From NCBI GenBank assembly GCA_050248995.1, contig JBFWRI010000009.1:3529-67528 (forward strand): a stretch of 64,000 nucleotides of DNA, read 5' to 3'. Under the pieces are notes generated by a model, which was not told the DNA's origin, did not search any database, and was given only the letters and a program-made list of their open reading frames with translations. Position 1 is the stretch's first letter. Every line of letters starts with the position of its first letter. Of the stretch, positions 44,982 to 53,694 are shown piece after piece. The translations under genes and the position numbers were made by a program. The DNA is from JBFWRI01 sp050248995. Lineage in GTDB: Bacteria > Pseudomonadota > Alphaproteobacteria > JAIXQD01.

Positions 44982-45664
44982 CAGTGCTTGGCCCCGTCGT
45001 TATCATGACCTGCCGTCACGCTGCGCGACGCCATATCCAGCAGCGCCAGCAGCAGGTCGAACCGGCCAGCCAGGTCTTTTGCTTCCAGCAACGCCTGCTT
45101 TTCCGTGGGCGTGAACGGGCACGACGTAGCGACAGCTGTCACCAGTTTTTCGGGCGACAGCTCATCAATGGTTTCCCAGTTCGCCAGAATGCCGTGCAGC
45201 TTGAAATAGGGGCGCAGCTTGGTAATCAGCTTTTCGCGGCTGAAAAATGGCGTCTTCTCCTCGGCTATTGTCAGGTCGGTTTTATAATCATCCCAAACCG
45301 GTACCACCCGGCGGTAACCGCGCGTTGTCGGCAGCTCTTCGGCGACCGTAAAGCGGATAATGCCTTCCAGTGTCATCAGGTAACGGTGATCCTCGGTTTC
45401 GGCAAACGCCACAACACGGCCGGCGCAACCCACGCGGTACAGCGTGTTGTCGCCGTCGGTCTCGGTTTGCGGCTGGATCATGCCAATCAGGCGCCCCGTG
45501 GAAGTCATCGGGCCCAGGGCATCGTCCACCATCGCCATATAACGCGGCTCGAAGATATTCAGCGGCAGGCGCCCCCGCGGCAGCAACAACGCGCCCGACA
45601 GCGGAAACACCGGCAACGTGGCCGGCAGGCTGTCGAACGTGGGCAAAAAGTGGCGCTCCATCAT
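44981..45664 (-). CDS. Lon substrate-binding-domain protein
   Basis: 227 residues. The N-terminal motif LPVFPLSGALLLPRGRLPLNIFEPRY is the LON substrate-binding (PUA-like) domain, without the ATPase and protease parts. Such stand-alone proteins may help recognise unfolded proteins. It overlaps the upstream ybbN-like gene by 4 bases and the Trm112-like gene downstream by one base. A second start at the next Met is possible but not favoured. Confidence 0.88.
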   Translation of the reverse strand: MMERHFLPTFDSLPATLPVFPLSGALLLPRGRLPLNIFEPRYMAMVDDALGPMTSTGRLIGMIQPQTETDGDNTLYRVGCAGRVVAFAETEDHRYLMTLEGIIRFTVAEELPTTRGYRRVVPVWDDYKTDLTIAEEKTPFFSREKLITKLRPYFKLHGILANWETIDELSPEKLVTAVATSCPFTPTEKQALLEAKDLAGRFDLLLALLDMASRSVTAGHDNDGAKH

Positions 45665-46572
45665 ATAAAAATAATCTCTGATAAGCGGCGGCGAATGGCT
45701 TTGCTGCGCGGGTCTTCCAGGCCAATCGTCTGGCAGATTTTCAGCAACTGTTTGCGCGCCGCATCATCATTCCAGTCGCGCTGCTGCTTCATAATCGCAA
45801 ACAGGTTATCGGCTGCGCCTTCCACATCACCGGCGGCGAACTGCGCGTTGGCAAGGTCAAAGCGCTTGGCGTTATCCGCAGGGTTGGCAGCCACGGCCTT
45901 CTGCAAATCATCCAGCGGGCCCGCCGCGGCCGATTGCTCGGCCAGCTCGACAGCGCTTTGCAGGGCCGGGAAATCCTTGTGCTTTTTCACATCGTCCGGC
46001 AGGTCGGCAATAACCGCCTTCACGTTTTCCACGTTGCCGCGCAATAGCTGCACGCGCAGCAGGCCGATTTGCGCAACGGCTTCGCTGGGTATGGCGTTGA
46101 TGATATCGGCATAGATCGCTTCAGCCATATCCAGCTGGCCGGCGGTCAGTGCAGCGGCCGCTTCGGCATAAATGGGCGTCAGGTCGGGGGTGCCGCCACC
46201 GCCAAGCTTGGCCAGTTTCTCAATGAACTGCTTCAGCTGGCTTTCCGGCAATGCGCCCTGAAAGGCGTCAACCGGCTGGCCCTGAAAGAATGCGAAAACA
46301 GTCGGCACCGACTGCACGCGCATCTGCGCGGCCAACTGCTGGTTTTTGTCGATATCAATCTTTACCAGCTTCACCTTGCCGTTTTGCGCCGCAACCAGCC
46401 TTTCCAGCAATGGTGTTAAGGTTTTGCAGGGCCCGCACCACGGTGCCCAGAAATCGACGATAACCGGCGCGCTAACAGACGCCTGAATGACGTCTTCCAT
46501 AAAAGTGGCCGTGCTGCCGTCGATGATGGCGGCATTGCTACTGGGCGGGGGAACATTAAGGGCTGGATTCAT
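45661..46572 (-). CDS. Thioredoxin-domain chaperone YbbN/CnoX-like
   Basis: 303 residues. An N-terminal thioredoxin domain with the WCGPC motif (Cys46, Cys49) is followed by TPR-type helices. The family protects proteins in redox stress; the E. coli form lacks the first Cys, while alphaproteobacterial forms keep a full CxxC and can reduce disulfides. It leads an operon with Lon-N and Trm112-like genes, joined by a 4-base overlap. Divergent from the next gene. Confidence 0.9.
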   Translation of the reverse strand: MNPALNVPPPSSNAAIIDGSTATFMEDVIQASVSAPVIVDFWAPWCGPCKTLTPLLERLVAAQNGKVKLVKIDIDKNQQLAAQMRVQSVPTVFAFFQGQPVDAFQGALPESQLKQFIEKLAKLGGGGTPDLTPIYAEAAAALTAGQLDMAEAIYADIINAIPSEAVAQIGLLRVQLLRGNVENVKAVIADLPDDVKKHKDFPALQSAVELAEQSAAAGPLDDLQKAVAANPADNAKRFDLANAQFAAGDVEGAADNLFAIMKQQRDWNDDAARKQLLKICQTIGLEDPRSKAIRRRLSEIIFI

Positions 46573-46641
46573 GCTGGTAATTTGGGGGGTTTAAGGCCTA
46601 AAAACAAGCATTACTTGCGCCCGGATTTGCTAGAAAAAGCC

Positions 46642-47538
46642 ATGACCCGCGCCACCCAAGCCGCCTTTGCCGCCAACGCCACCCTGATCGGCGACCTGTG
46701 GCGCGTGACTGATGTATCGGACCTTGACCCGACGTGGAAGCAGCCGGCAATGAATAACCGTAACCGCGATGGCGGTAAGGTTAGCGGGGTAACCTTCAAC
46801 GGTACACATAAAGACCTCTACTACAAACCAATCGACTGCCGCGTTGAAGCTTTCCTCCTTACAGTATGTCGCCTGGCCGAAGTGCCGGTGCAGCATATGT
46901 ACTTGATGGTGCCGAATGACAAAGGCGAGTATCATGGCCTTAGCGAGCTTCTGCCCACACAATTTCGCGAACAAGATACGTGGAGCCCCGAGTCACAAAA
47001 GTCGGATCATCTCAAGAACGTTGACCCTGCGAAGCTTGCCAAAGTGATGGCTGCCATCCTGTATCTTGAGCGCATTGATGCGTACGGCCAAAATGTCATG
47101 GTACGCGCCGACCGCCACCCTATCCCGTGGTGGCAGGATGACGACGGTAATGAGCTCCCGCTTGGCGAACGCTGCCTACGCTTTACATGGTCCGGCAATA
47201 TCCGTCTGATTGACCTGAAACAGTGCCAGTTTGGTGAAGATCATCTTCATCCAACGGTCGATGCGCCCAACCGTATCGGCTCGGTTTTCCAGATCAAGGA
47301 CATCATCCGCGATCACCGCACAACGCTGCAGGAAAGCAATCCGGACGGCTTGCAAGCTTACGATACCGCATTCAAGGAAACATGGCGCCAGCTGCAGTTC
47401 ATGCGTGGCGATGTGCTGACCGCGATTGCAGAAGATATGCTGCCCGGTACATGGCAGGATTACAAACCCCTGCGCGAAGCCATCACGAAGCTGGACGCGC
47501 GCAGCGTCACCCCGGTTGATAGCCTTGGGATTTTCTAG
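46642..47538 (+). CDS. Putative kinase-like protein, first of tandem pair
   Basis: 298 residues from the ATG at 46642; a TTG 20 codons earlier is less likely. It is paralogous to the next gene (shared DCRVEAFL, KVMAAILYLER, RLIDLK and final SLGIF). Motifs look like a HipA or PI3-kinase fold: a YKP lysine (Lys62), a helix with Glu69, a catalytic-loop-like ERIDAYGQN with Asp146 and Asn151 five apart, and a DFG-like LIDLK with Asp191. An insertion of 14 residues or more lies between the last two. The match is by pattern only. No glycine-rich loop is clear, so the activity is uncertain. Confidence 0.5.
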   Translation: MTRATQAAFAANATLIGDLWRVTDVSDLDPTWKQPAMNNRNRDGGKVSGVTFNGTHKDLYYKPIDCRVEAFLLTVCRLAEVPVQHMYLMVPNDKGEYHGLSELLPTQFREQDTWSPESQKSDHLKNVDPAKLAKVMAAILYLERIDAYGQNVMVRADRHPIPWWQDDDGNELPLGERCLRFTWSGNIRLIDLKQCQFGEDHLHPTVDAPNRIGSVFQIKDIIRDHRTTLQESNPDGLQAYDTAFKETWRQLQFMRGDVLTAIAEDMLPGTWQDYKPLREAITKLDARSVTPVDSLGIF

Positions 47539-47540
47539 CC

Positions 47541-48347
47541 ATGGCAAAGGCGGCATCACCTCAGCAACGCAACTTCGACGATAATATTCAGCATATTGGC
47601 GCGCCATGGCGCATTCAGGCCACGGGTAAGCGCGACACAGCGTGGCAAAAGCCCGTGCAGTCACGCACGACAGGTTATAAGGTTTTTGCTACCGCGCTAA
47701 ATGGCAAACCGCTTGAGCTTTACCACAAATCGCGCGACTGCCGCGTTGAAGCCTTCTTGATTACGCTATGCGGCCGCGCCGGCGTTCCTGTGCAGCGCAT
47801 GTACTTGCGTCATGATGCCGCATCAAAACACGGCAACCTGTTTGCGGGCCTCAGCGAAATGGCTCCCGCAAGCTATCGCTCGGGCAGCCAAGGCCTGAAA
47901 ACGCTTCAAAGGCTTAATCCCGAAAAGCTGGGCCGCGTTATGGCCGCGATTCTTTATCTGGAACGCGATGATGACACGGGTGCGAACGTTTTATTTCAGG
48001 ATATCGACGACGGGGATATCAGCTTGATCGACTTAAAGGAATGTTATTTTGGCCAACGCTGGTATGAAAAGCAGGATCTTGCCGGCTCTGTTCCTTACGA
48101 CATTCGTTTCAAGATCTGCGCCCATCGCAAATATCTGAAAAAAGAAGATCCAGCGCGTCTCAAGGCCTATGACGACGGCTTTAAAGATACATGGGAGCGC
48201 TTGCGCGCGATGAAGGGCCCCATGCTGGAAGAGCTGGCTGCTGAAATGCTACCCACCACATGGCGGCGCCTTACCCCGCTCCGCAGCGCCATAAAGAAAC
48301 TGAATAACCGCAGCAACCGCACGCTGGCAAGCCTCGGGATTTTCTGA
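47541..48347 (+). CDS. Putative kinase-like protein, second of tandem pair
   Basis: 268 residues, 2 bases after the first member. It has the same pattern: Lys63, Glu70 in DCRVEAFLI, catalytic-loop-like ERDDDTGANVL (Asp144 and Asn149) and LIDLKECYFG (Asp164). It lacks the insertion of its neighbour, so the loop-to-Asp distance (20 residues) is kinase-like. Both end in SLGIF. The tandem pair may be a duplication with divergence. Substrate unknown. Confidence 0.5.
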   Translation: MAKAASPQQRNFDDNIQHIGAPWRIQATGKRDTAWQKPVQSRTTGYKVFATALNGKPLELYHKSRDCRVEAFLITLCGRAGVPVQRMYLRHDAASKHGNLFAGLSEMAPASYRSGSQGLKTLQRLNPEKLGRVMAAILYLERDDDTGANVLFQDIDDGDISLIDLKECYFGQRWYEKQDLAGSVPYDIRFKICAHRKYLKKEDPARLKAYDDGFKDTWERLRAMKGPMLEELAAEMLPTTWRRLTPLRSAIKKLNNRSNRTLASLGIF

Positions 48348-48382
48348 TAGCAAATCGCTGAAAGAAGAATATATTCGTCCGC

Positions 48383-49081
48383 ATGCAAGCCACACACTTT
48401 GTCGATTCCGCCGGACACAAAATCGCCGTGCACGCTATTGAAGGCGAAGGTCCGGCTATTCTGTGGATACCCGGCCACAAGTCAGTGATGACCGGTGGCA
48501 GCAAATCCGAACCACTCCTTACGTTCTGCCGTCAAAAAGGTTATCGCTTTGTCGGTTTCGATTATGCCGGCTGGGGGCAATCGGGCGACACGCAACAAAA
48601 GTGGGATGTCGATACGTGGACGGGCAATATCGTCGACGTGATCGACAGCCTGCCCAATGAAAAGGTTATTCTGGTTGGCTGCAGCATGGGTGGCTACCTG
48701 ATGCTGCTGGCACAACAGGCGCGCCCTGAAAAAGTATGCGGCCTGTTTGGTGTATGTCCGGGCTTTGGTGACTACGTCAACAAAACAGGCCGCAGGGAAG
48801 TCGCTTATAAGAACATAACGCTGCCCCTTGATTACATAAGCGACCCGGTGCCGCACCATATCATCACCAAGCCGATTATTGTTGATGTGCCGCTTTACAT
48901 TCTGGGCTCGGCGACAGATGAAAAGGTTCCCGCGCCCACGTTCCATAATATGTTGCGAATGGTACAAAGCCCGCAGGCTGAAATCCACTTGACCCCGGAC
49001 GGCGACCATTACTTCAAACGCCCGCAGGATATTGAACTGTTCCTTGAAAAGCTGGATGCGTTTCGCCAGCGCTGCTTATAG
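48383..49081 (+). CDS. Alpha/beta hydrolase
   Basis: 232 residues. Nucleophile elbow GCSMGGYL (Ser about residue 98), the preceding FDYAGWGQSG oxyanion-side motif and the late histidine in TPDGDHYFKR support the fold. No signal peptide. Substrate unknown. It overlaps the UbiB-like gene on the opposite strand by 6 bases. Confidence 0.82.
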   Translation: MQATHFVDSAGHKIAVHAIEGEGPAILWIPGHKSVMTGGSKSEPLLTFCRQKGYRFVGFDYAGWGQSGDTQQKWDVDTWTGNIVDVIDSLPNEKVILVGCSMGGYLMLLAQQARPEKVCGLFGVCPGFGDYVNKTGRREVAYKNITLPLDYISDPVPHHIITKPIIVDVPLYILGSATDEKVPAPTFHNMLRMVQSPQAEIHLTPDGDHYFKRPQDIELFLEKLDAFRQRCL

Positions 49082-50422
49082 GTCAGCCGCTTTCAGCGCT
49101 TCGTTCTGGCGCTTTCCCAATTCCTTTTCATCGAAACCTTCAATCAGCTTATTAAAATGCTGGTACCAGTTCACTTCAGCCTTCAGGCGCAGGAATACGC
49201 TACCCAACCCGATCGCGGCGCGGTCCATGAACACGAATTCACGCGGCACCGCAATACCGCCGCCAATCCTGCGCAGTTCGGCATGCACCTTGTTGGCCGT
49301 CAGGCGGCCGTATTGGCCAGTGTTGGTTTCTTCAATCAAACGTGGGCGGTCTTCCAGCAGTGGCGCCATGATGAACGATGCCCAGATGTTCAGGATATCA
49401 ATAAGCTCTTTCGAGGGGCTCTTGAAACCCCACGCCTTGTAAGCATCCACCGCCATATCGGTATCGCCCGTGCGCACCGCGTGATATAACTTGATAACAC
49501 CCGCCACCAACGACGGTTTGAACACACGCACACAGCCGTAATCCAGCAGGTTCAGCGACAAGTCTTTCTGGAATGTGTAATTGCCAAGGTGCGGGTCGCC
49601 ATGGATCACACCGAAGTTATAGAACGGTACATACCATGCATTGAACATCGTCAGCGCCACTTTGTTGCGGTCAGCCAGCGGCTTCTTGGCAAGGCTGTCC
49701 AGATGCTGGCCATCCAGCCACGTCATTGTCAGTAATCTATCGGTTGAAAGCGCGTCTACCACTTGGGGCACATGCACATCGGGCTGGTTTTTCAGCATGT
49801 GGCGGTACAGGTTAATGTGTTTTGCTTCCAGCCGGTAATCCAGCTCTTCATGCAGGCGGTCGGCCAGCTCTTGCTGCACGTTGCGTGTATCAACGGCGCG
49901 GTCGATGCGTTCAAAAACCGCCAGAATAACTTTCAGCTGCTTCAGGTCCGTTTCAACCGCCGACGCCATATCCGGGTACTGCAGCTTGCACGCCAGCGCC
50001 CGGCCATCCTTACTTTCAGCCTTGTGCACCTGCCCCAGCGACGCCGCGGCCACGGCATCCCGCGAGAAGCTTTTGAACTTGCTTTCCCAGTCGGCGCCCA
50101 GTTCGCTGGCCATGCGACGTTTGACGAACGGCCAACCCATCGGTGGCGCATTGTTTTGCAATTCCTGGAACTGCGCTACGTATTCCGGTGGCACCAGATC
50201 GGGAATGGTGCCCAGAATTTGCGCAATTTTCATCAACGGGCCCTTCAGGCCACCCAATGCCAGCTTTAGTTCTGCTGCGTGCTTGTTGCGGTCGATCTTC
50301 ACGCCCAGATATTTCTCAGCACCCAGCCGCGCGCCCAGCTTGGCCATACCGGTCGTGGTTTTTACCGTGCGCACGGCACGGGCTTTTAAGTTGCTGTCGG
50401 ATTTTTTCTTCTTCGGCGGCAT
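49076..50422 (-). CDS. UbiB/AarF (ABC1) family atypical kinase
   Basis: 448 residues. ABC1 family motifs are seen: KxGQ-like LMKIAQILG near the start, SLGQVHKA, ACKLQYPD with the ATP-site lysine, HGDPHLGNYTF and LLDYGCVRVF. These proteins support coenzyme Q synthesis or lipid handling. No membrane helix is obvious at the C-terminus, so this may be the soluble AarF branch rather than UbiB itself. It is 22 bases downstream of the Rieske oxygenase gene in the same direction, so the two may be co-transcribed. Confidence 0.88.
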   Translation of the reverse strand: MPPKKKKSDSNLKARAVRTVKTTTGMAKLGARLGAEKYLGVKIDRNKHAAELKLALGGLKGPLMKIAQILGTIPDLVPPEYVAQFQELQNNAPPMGWPFVKRRMASELGADWESKFKSFSRDAVAAASLGQVHKAESKDGRALACKLQYPDMASAVETDLKQLKVILAVFERIDRAVDTRNVQQELADRLHEELDYRLEAKHINLYRHMLKNQPDVHVPQVVDALSTDRLLTMTWLDGQHLDSLAKKPLADRNKVALTMFNAWYVPFYNFGVIHGDPHLGNYTFQKDLSLNLLDYGCVRVFKPSLVAGVIKLYHAVRTGDTDMAVDAYKAWGFKSPSKELIDILNIWASFIMAPLLEDRPRLIEETNTGQYGRLTANKVHAELRRIGGGIAVPREFVFMDRAAIGLGSVFLRLKAEVNWYQHFNKLIEGFDEKELGKRQNEALKAADL

Positions 50423-50444
50423 GCGCTGAATATAGCGCTTTATT

Positions 50445-51479
50445 TTATGAACGCCAGCGCAGCGTGGTTTCTTTCACCGGATTATTGAATTCGCGGCCTT
50501 CAGCGGCAGCGCGGGTGTATTCGTTCTTCAGCTGGTAATACCAACGCGCCTGCGTATCGGCATCCTTGATCAGCAACAGGTTCTTCTCAAACTTCAGGCC
50601 TTCCTGTTGCCATTCCACCGCGCGCTTGTCCTGCCCCAGGAAGATGCCGCCAAAAAACTTCACAATCGGCGCCAACACTACCATCCATGGCGCCGTCCAG
50701 TATACGCAATTCGTCACCATCGTACGCTTGTCATCAATCGGCGTGACGCAGGTCAGGTTTACAACGCTGTTCTTGCCAACGCGAATGTGTTCGATACGCA
50801 CGCCCGGCAGCTTGAACGTGATCTCAGTTTCAGGCACCCCACCCAAAATCTTGTAGGCTTTCGAATTGCTGCTAGGGCGGTGACGCTCCATCGCCCAGCC
50901 ATACGGGCGCGGGCCAAAAGCCTTGGCCTTTTCGTGTATGCTGCGCTGGGTGCGCCAGAACCATGACTGGTGCACAAACGGCCCGTGCGCCGGGTCCATC
51001 AACCCCACTACCGCATGATCGATATGGCATGGAAATTCTTGCTGCAAAATCACGCTGGGCTGGCGTTCGCCGATATCGGGAAACACGGGAACAAATGATG
51101 CATCGGCGTCGCCATCGCCCATATAAATCCACACCTGCCCTTGCGCCTCGTGCGTTGGGTAATGCTTCACGCGAATCTTTTCAACGTTCACGCCCTCGCC
51201 GCCACACAGCGATGGAATCGCGCAGCACTGACCATCGGTTTTAAAACGCCAGCCGTGATAGCAGCATTCAACTTCGGCACCATCAAACTGGCCGTACGAA
51301 AGTGGAATACCACGGTGCGGGCACACGTCGCGAAGGGCGCTGGCCTTACCCTCTTTATCGCGCAATAATATTATCGGTTGTCCAAGGTACTGCCTTTTCA
51401 GCATTTGGCCCTTGCGTAGGTGATCGCTGGGCACGGCGTGATACCAGATATTGCCTAAAAACTCGGTGCCTTCGTTCAT
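50445..51479 (-). CDS. Rieske non-haem iron oxygenase
   Basis: 344 residues. The Rieske [2Fe-2S] ligands are Cys53-x-His55 (CPHRG) and Cys72-x2-His75 (CCYHGW). The catalytic domain has DHAVVGLMDPAHGPFVHQ, which fits the iron-binding histidine/aspartate pattern of ring-hydroxylating oxygenases. The length fits VanA-like or sterol/PAO-like oxygenases. Substrate is not known. It heads a likely two-gene unit with the UbiB-family kinase. Confidence 0.88.
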   Translation of the reverse strand: MNEGTEFLGNIWYHAVPSDHLRKGQMLKRQYLGQPIILLRDKEGKASALRDVCPHRGIPLSYGQFDGAEVECCYHGWRFKTDGQCCAIPSLCGGEGVNVEKIRVKHYPTHEAQGQVWIYMGDGDADASFVPVFPDIGERQPSVILQQEFPCHIDHAVVGLMDPAHGPFVHQSWFWRTQRSIHEKAKAFGPRPYGWAMERHRPSSNSKAYKILGGVPETEITFKLPGVRIEHIRVGKNSVVNLTCVTPIDDKRTMVTNCVYWTAPWMVVLAPIVKFFGGIFLGQDKRAVEWQQEGLKFEKNLLLIKDADTQARWYYQLKNEYTRAAAEGREFNNPVKETTLRWRS

Positions 51480-51568
51480 AAAGCTTGAAATCCCTTGGAA
51501 TTGGCGTTTACTTTCGCCTTTTCTGGCTAGATTGCAATAAGAGATTTTAAAAGAAGAAGGAGATACTT

Positions 51569-51934
51569 ATGACGAAACTGATTGGCGTTTTCCCCGACCA
51601 TAGCGACAAAGGCGCATGGTATGCCTTTACGGGTTCACAACTGTGCACAAAAGGCACCGCATCCGCCGTTGTTGTTTATCTCCCGGGTTTTGTGAAAACC
51701 CCCACCCTTGCCATCGCCGAAATTGAATCTACTAACTTCAAGCCTGTTGGCCTTGCATGCTCTATCAACCCCGATCGTATCCGCGCGGCCCGTGCCGAAG
51801 ACGGCTTGCCCGAAGGCGCTTCCGGCGTTGTCTACCTCAACCTGATGGGTGGCTGCGGCGGCGAAGCCGTTGTTGGCGAACGCGATAACCTGCAGGTCAT
51901 CAATCTGGCTAGCGGCCGCCAGCTGAAATACTAA
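51569..51934 (+). CDS. Hypothetical protein
   Basis: 121 residues. A very good ribosome site (AGAAGGAGATACTT then ATG) suggests high expression. The sequence is Gly- and Val-rich, with no signal peptide, membrane segment or known motif. A CGGEAVVGERDNLQVIN stretch ends it. It is followed after 11 bases by a smaller gene. Confidence 0.65.
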   Translation: MTKLIGVFPDHSDKGAWYAFTGSQLCTKGTASAVVVYLPGFVKTPTLAIAEIESTNFKPVGLACSINPDRIRAARAEDGLPEGASGVVYLNLMGGCGGEAVVGERDNLQVINLASGRQLKY

Positions 51935-51945
51935 GGGAATATTGC

Positions 51946-52185
51946 ATGCCACAGTTCTGGGGACCCTTTGACAGTTGCGTCAATCCGGATGAAGTACGGC
52001 ACAACTCCGGTTATGCACTGCGTGAACGCATCAGCGACAAAAGCGGTCGCAATCGTGGACAGGCACAGAAAACTGAACCTGTTCAGCCTTTCATTGGCCC
52101 GCCAACGCGCGAAGCAGCCGAAGCAAATGCCGCATGGGTCAACGCCGTATTACGAAACAGCACCCGTATAAAGTTTAAGAGATAG
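51946..52185 (+). CDS. Hypothetical small protein
   Basis: 79 residues, basic, Arg/Asn/Pro-rich, no recognised domain. It follows the previous gene by 11 bases and is ended by a strong terminator. Probably co-transcribed with its neighbour; function unknown. Confidence 0.55.
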   Translation: MPQFWGPFDSCVNPDEVRHNSGYALRERISDKSGRNRGQAQKTEPVQPFIGPPTREAAEANAAWVNAVLRNSTRIKFKR

Positions 52186-52198
52186 AACAAGAAGAAAA

Positions 52199-52238
52199 GA
52201 AAAAGCCGCCCCCGGATATCTTCCAAGGGTGGCTTTTT
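52199..52238. terminator. Bidirectional intrinsic terminator
   Basis: AAAAGCCGCCC at 52201-52211 pairs with GGGTGGCTTTT at 52227-52237 (one G-U), with A and T runs on the two sides. It serves the small-protein gene (+) and the GapR gene (-). Confidence 0.85.
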
Positions 52239-52264
52239 AGATATTTGCTACGCTGAGCCGAATA

Positions 52265-52513
52265 TCACTCCATACCAATCGCGGCTTTGTAGAGTTCGAG
52301 CAGCTCATCCTGCTCGTTGCGCTGCTGGTCGGGCATCTTGCGCAGCTTGATGATGGTGCGCATGCACTTGGTATCAAAACCGGCTGACTTCGCTTCCGAG
52401 AACACTTCGCGGATATCAACGGCAAAAGCCTGTTTTTCTTCTTCCAGCTTTTCGATGCGTTCAATGTATTGTTTCAGGCGGGCACCGGTTACGGCTGCTG
52501 TACCATCTGGCAT
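52265..52513 (-). CDS. gapR: DUF2312 family DNA-binding protein GapR-like
   Basis: 82 residues. The motif LKQYIERIEKLEEEKQAFA, followed by DIREVFSEAKSAGFD and IIKLRKM, matches the DUF2312/GapR family. In Caulobacter GapR is a nucleoid protein that binds AT-rich, overtwisted DNA ahead of replication and transcription machinery. The length is typical. It stands alone on the minus strand, and a bidirectional terminator lies downstream. Confidence 0.88.
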   Translation of the reverse strand: MPDGTAAVTGARLKQYIERIEKLEEEKQAFAVDIREVFSEAKSAGFDTKCMRTIIKLRKMPDQQRNEQDELLELYKAAIGME

Positions 52514-52677
52514 GTAAAGTTCTCCCCTCAGGCTGCGTGTTGATGGCGCACCTTAAAGGAACGACTTGGGCACATTCAAGCCTGTGGAAAACTTAGCTGT
52601 GGACAAAAAGAACCCCCCTGCAAAACCCGTTGCAGCGGCTAATGGAAAGGAAGATTCATTCCCCCGACGGCCTGACC

Positions 52678-52992
52678 CTAGGGGCGGCCACGGCGAGCGT
52701 TATCGATTACCTCGAACGGATCTATAATCTGCGGCGCCTGCGAGCGGCGCTGGCTGTTGTACTGTGTGCCCATCTGGAATGATGGATTATCCTGCGCGTT
52801 GCGTTGCGTGCCCTGCGGCACAGCCATCGGGGGCGATGCGATACTCGACGAACTCTGGGTGCTTTGGTAAACCCCTTTGTCGCACAGCGGCGGATGTGGG
52901 TCATCGCTTGGCGACGCATGCGCAGGGAGTGGGAACGATAGAATCGCTGAAAGCAACACAGCCCCCGATACCGGCATTTTATTTTTCATCAT
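52678..52992 (-). CDS. Small exported protein
   Basis: 104 residues with a signal peptide ending about PAHA (residue 26). The mature part is Pro/Ser/Gln/Asn-rich without known motif and looks disordered. It is the last in a run of three small exported proteins between gapR and rpoC. Start at 52992; the next Met at 52989 is equally possible. Confidence 0.6.
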   Translation of the reverse strand: MMKNKMPVSGAVLLSAILSFPLPAHASPSDDPHPPLCDKGVYQSTQSSSSIASPPMAVPQGTQRNAQDNPSFQMGTQYNSQRRSQAPQIIDPFEVIDNARRGRP

Positions 52993-53073
52993 GGTGCTGC
53001 CTGTTCAGGGTGACGGGAAATCATTTTTAAATACTGGATAATCCTACCAAAGGGATATTTAGGTTCCCTTAAT

Positions 53074-53117
53074 TCAAAAAAAGAAAACCGCCGCGAACAG
53101 GGGAATTCGCGGCGGCA
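53074..53117 (-). terminator. Intrinsic terminator for the repeat protein gene
   Basis: CCGCCGCGAA (53088-53097) pairs with TTCGCGGCGG (53106-53115). On the minus strand this stem is followed by a T-rich run. It lies directly after the stop of the 53137-53544 gene. Confidence 0.85.
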
Positions 53118-53136
53118 TTTTATTCCTGAAGCGGGT

Positions 53137-53544
53137 TTATTCCGCGGCCTTCTTTTCCATGTGCTTGGCCTTTTTCTTGGCTTTCCAGGCCGCACGCTCT
53201 TCCGGGGTCATCTTGTCCCACTTCGCCTTGCGGGCCATCATCTTAGCCTTCGCTGCATCGCGCTCTTCGGGCGTCATCTGTTCCCACTTGGCCTTGCGTT
53301 CGGCATGGCGCTTCTTGGCGGCCTCGCGTTCAGCCGGTGTCATTTTTTCCCAGCGCGCCTTGCGCTCGTTATAACGCTGGGTTTTGCTGTCCACGGCTTC
53401 ACCCTGACGATCGTCGTTCCAACGAATACTAGGTACCGAATTCGGCGATGCTGGATTATGGCCCGGGCCGGCAAACGCAGCAGCAGGGATCATGGCGGCT
53501 ACAACAGCCAGTGCGATAAGGCCTGTGCGTTGATACATTTTCAT
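53137..53544 (-). CDS. Exported basic protein with 22-residue repeats
   Basis: 135 residues from the ATG at 53542-53544, which follows AAGGAGA. A longer frame adds 33 residues lacking a ribosome site. After a signal peptide ending AFA (about residue 23), three near-identical 22-residue units follow, starting KARWEKMTPAEREAAK and KAKWEQMTPEERDAAK. The last reads KWDKMTPEERAAWK. The units are strongly helical and rich in Lys, Glu, Arg and Ala, likely forming a long helix in the periplasm. Similar repeats appear in DUF3106-like envelope proteins. Function unknown. Confidence 0.72.
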   Translation of the reverse strand: MKMYQRTGLIALAVVAAMIPAAAFAGPGHNPASPNSVPSIRWNDDRQGEAVDSKTQRYNERKARWEKMTPAEREAAKKRHAERKAKWEQMTPEERDAAKAKMMARKAKWDKMTPEERAAWKAKKKAKHMEKKAAE

Positions 53545-53642
53545 TGGGTGTCTCTCCTTCTGGAAATACCGCCGGGGCTGCCCGTGCGGTCTGCCTGTAG
53601 GTAGCAACCGAAATAAGCCGATTTTACGGCAACAGCTTGGCA

Positions 53643-53677
53643 ATAAAAAAACGCCCCGTTAACCGGGGCGTTTTTAT
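53643..53677 (-). terminator. Intrinsic terminator
   Basis: CGCCCCG (53652-53658) pairs with CGGGGCG (53664-53670) around TTAAC, with A and T runs at the sides. It ends the 53695-54219 gene on the minus strand. Confidence 0.85.
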
Positions 53678-53694
53678 TTCGAAACAGTCGCTGC

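Noticed and set aside
44924..46114. 396-residue open frame on the plus strand
   Set aside because: Antisense to the Lon-N and YbbN-like genes; no start site or recognisable domain.
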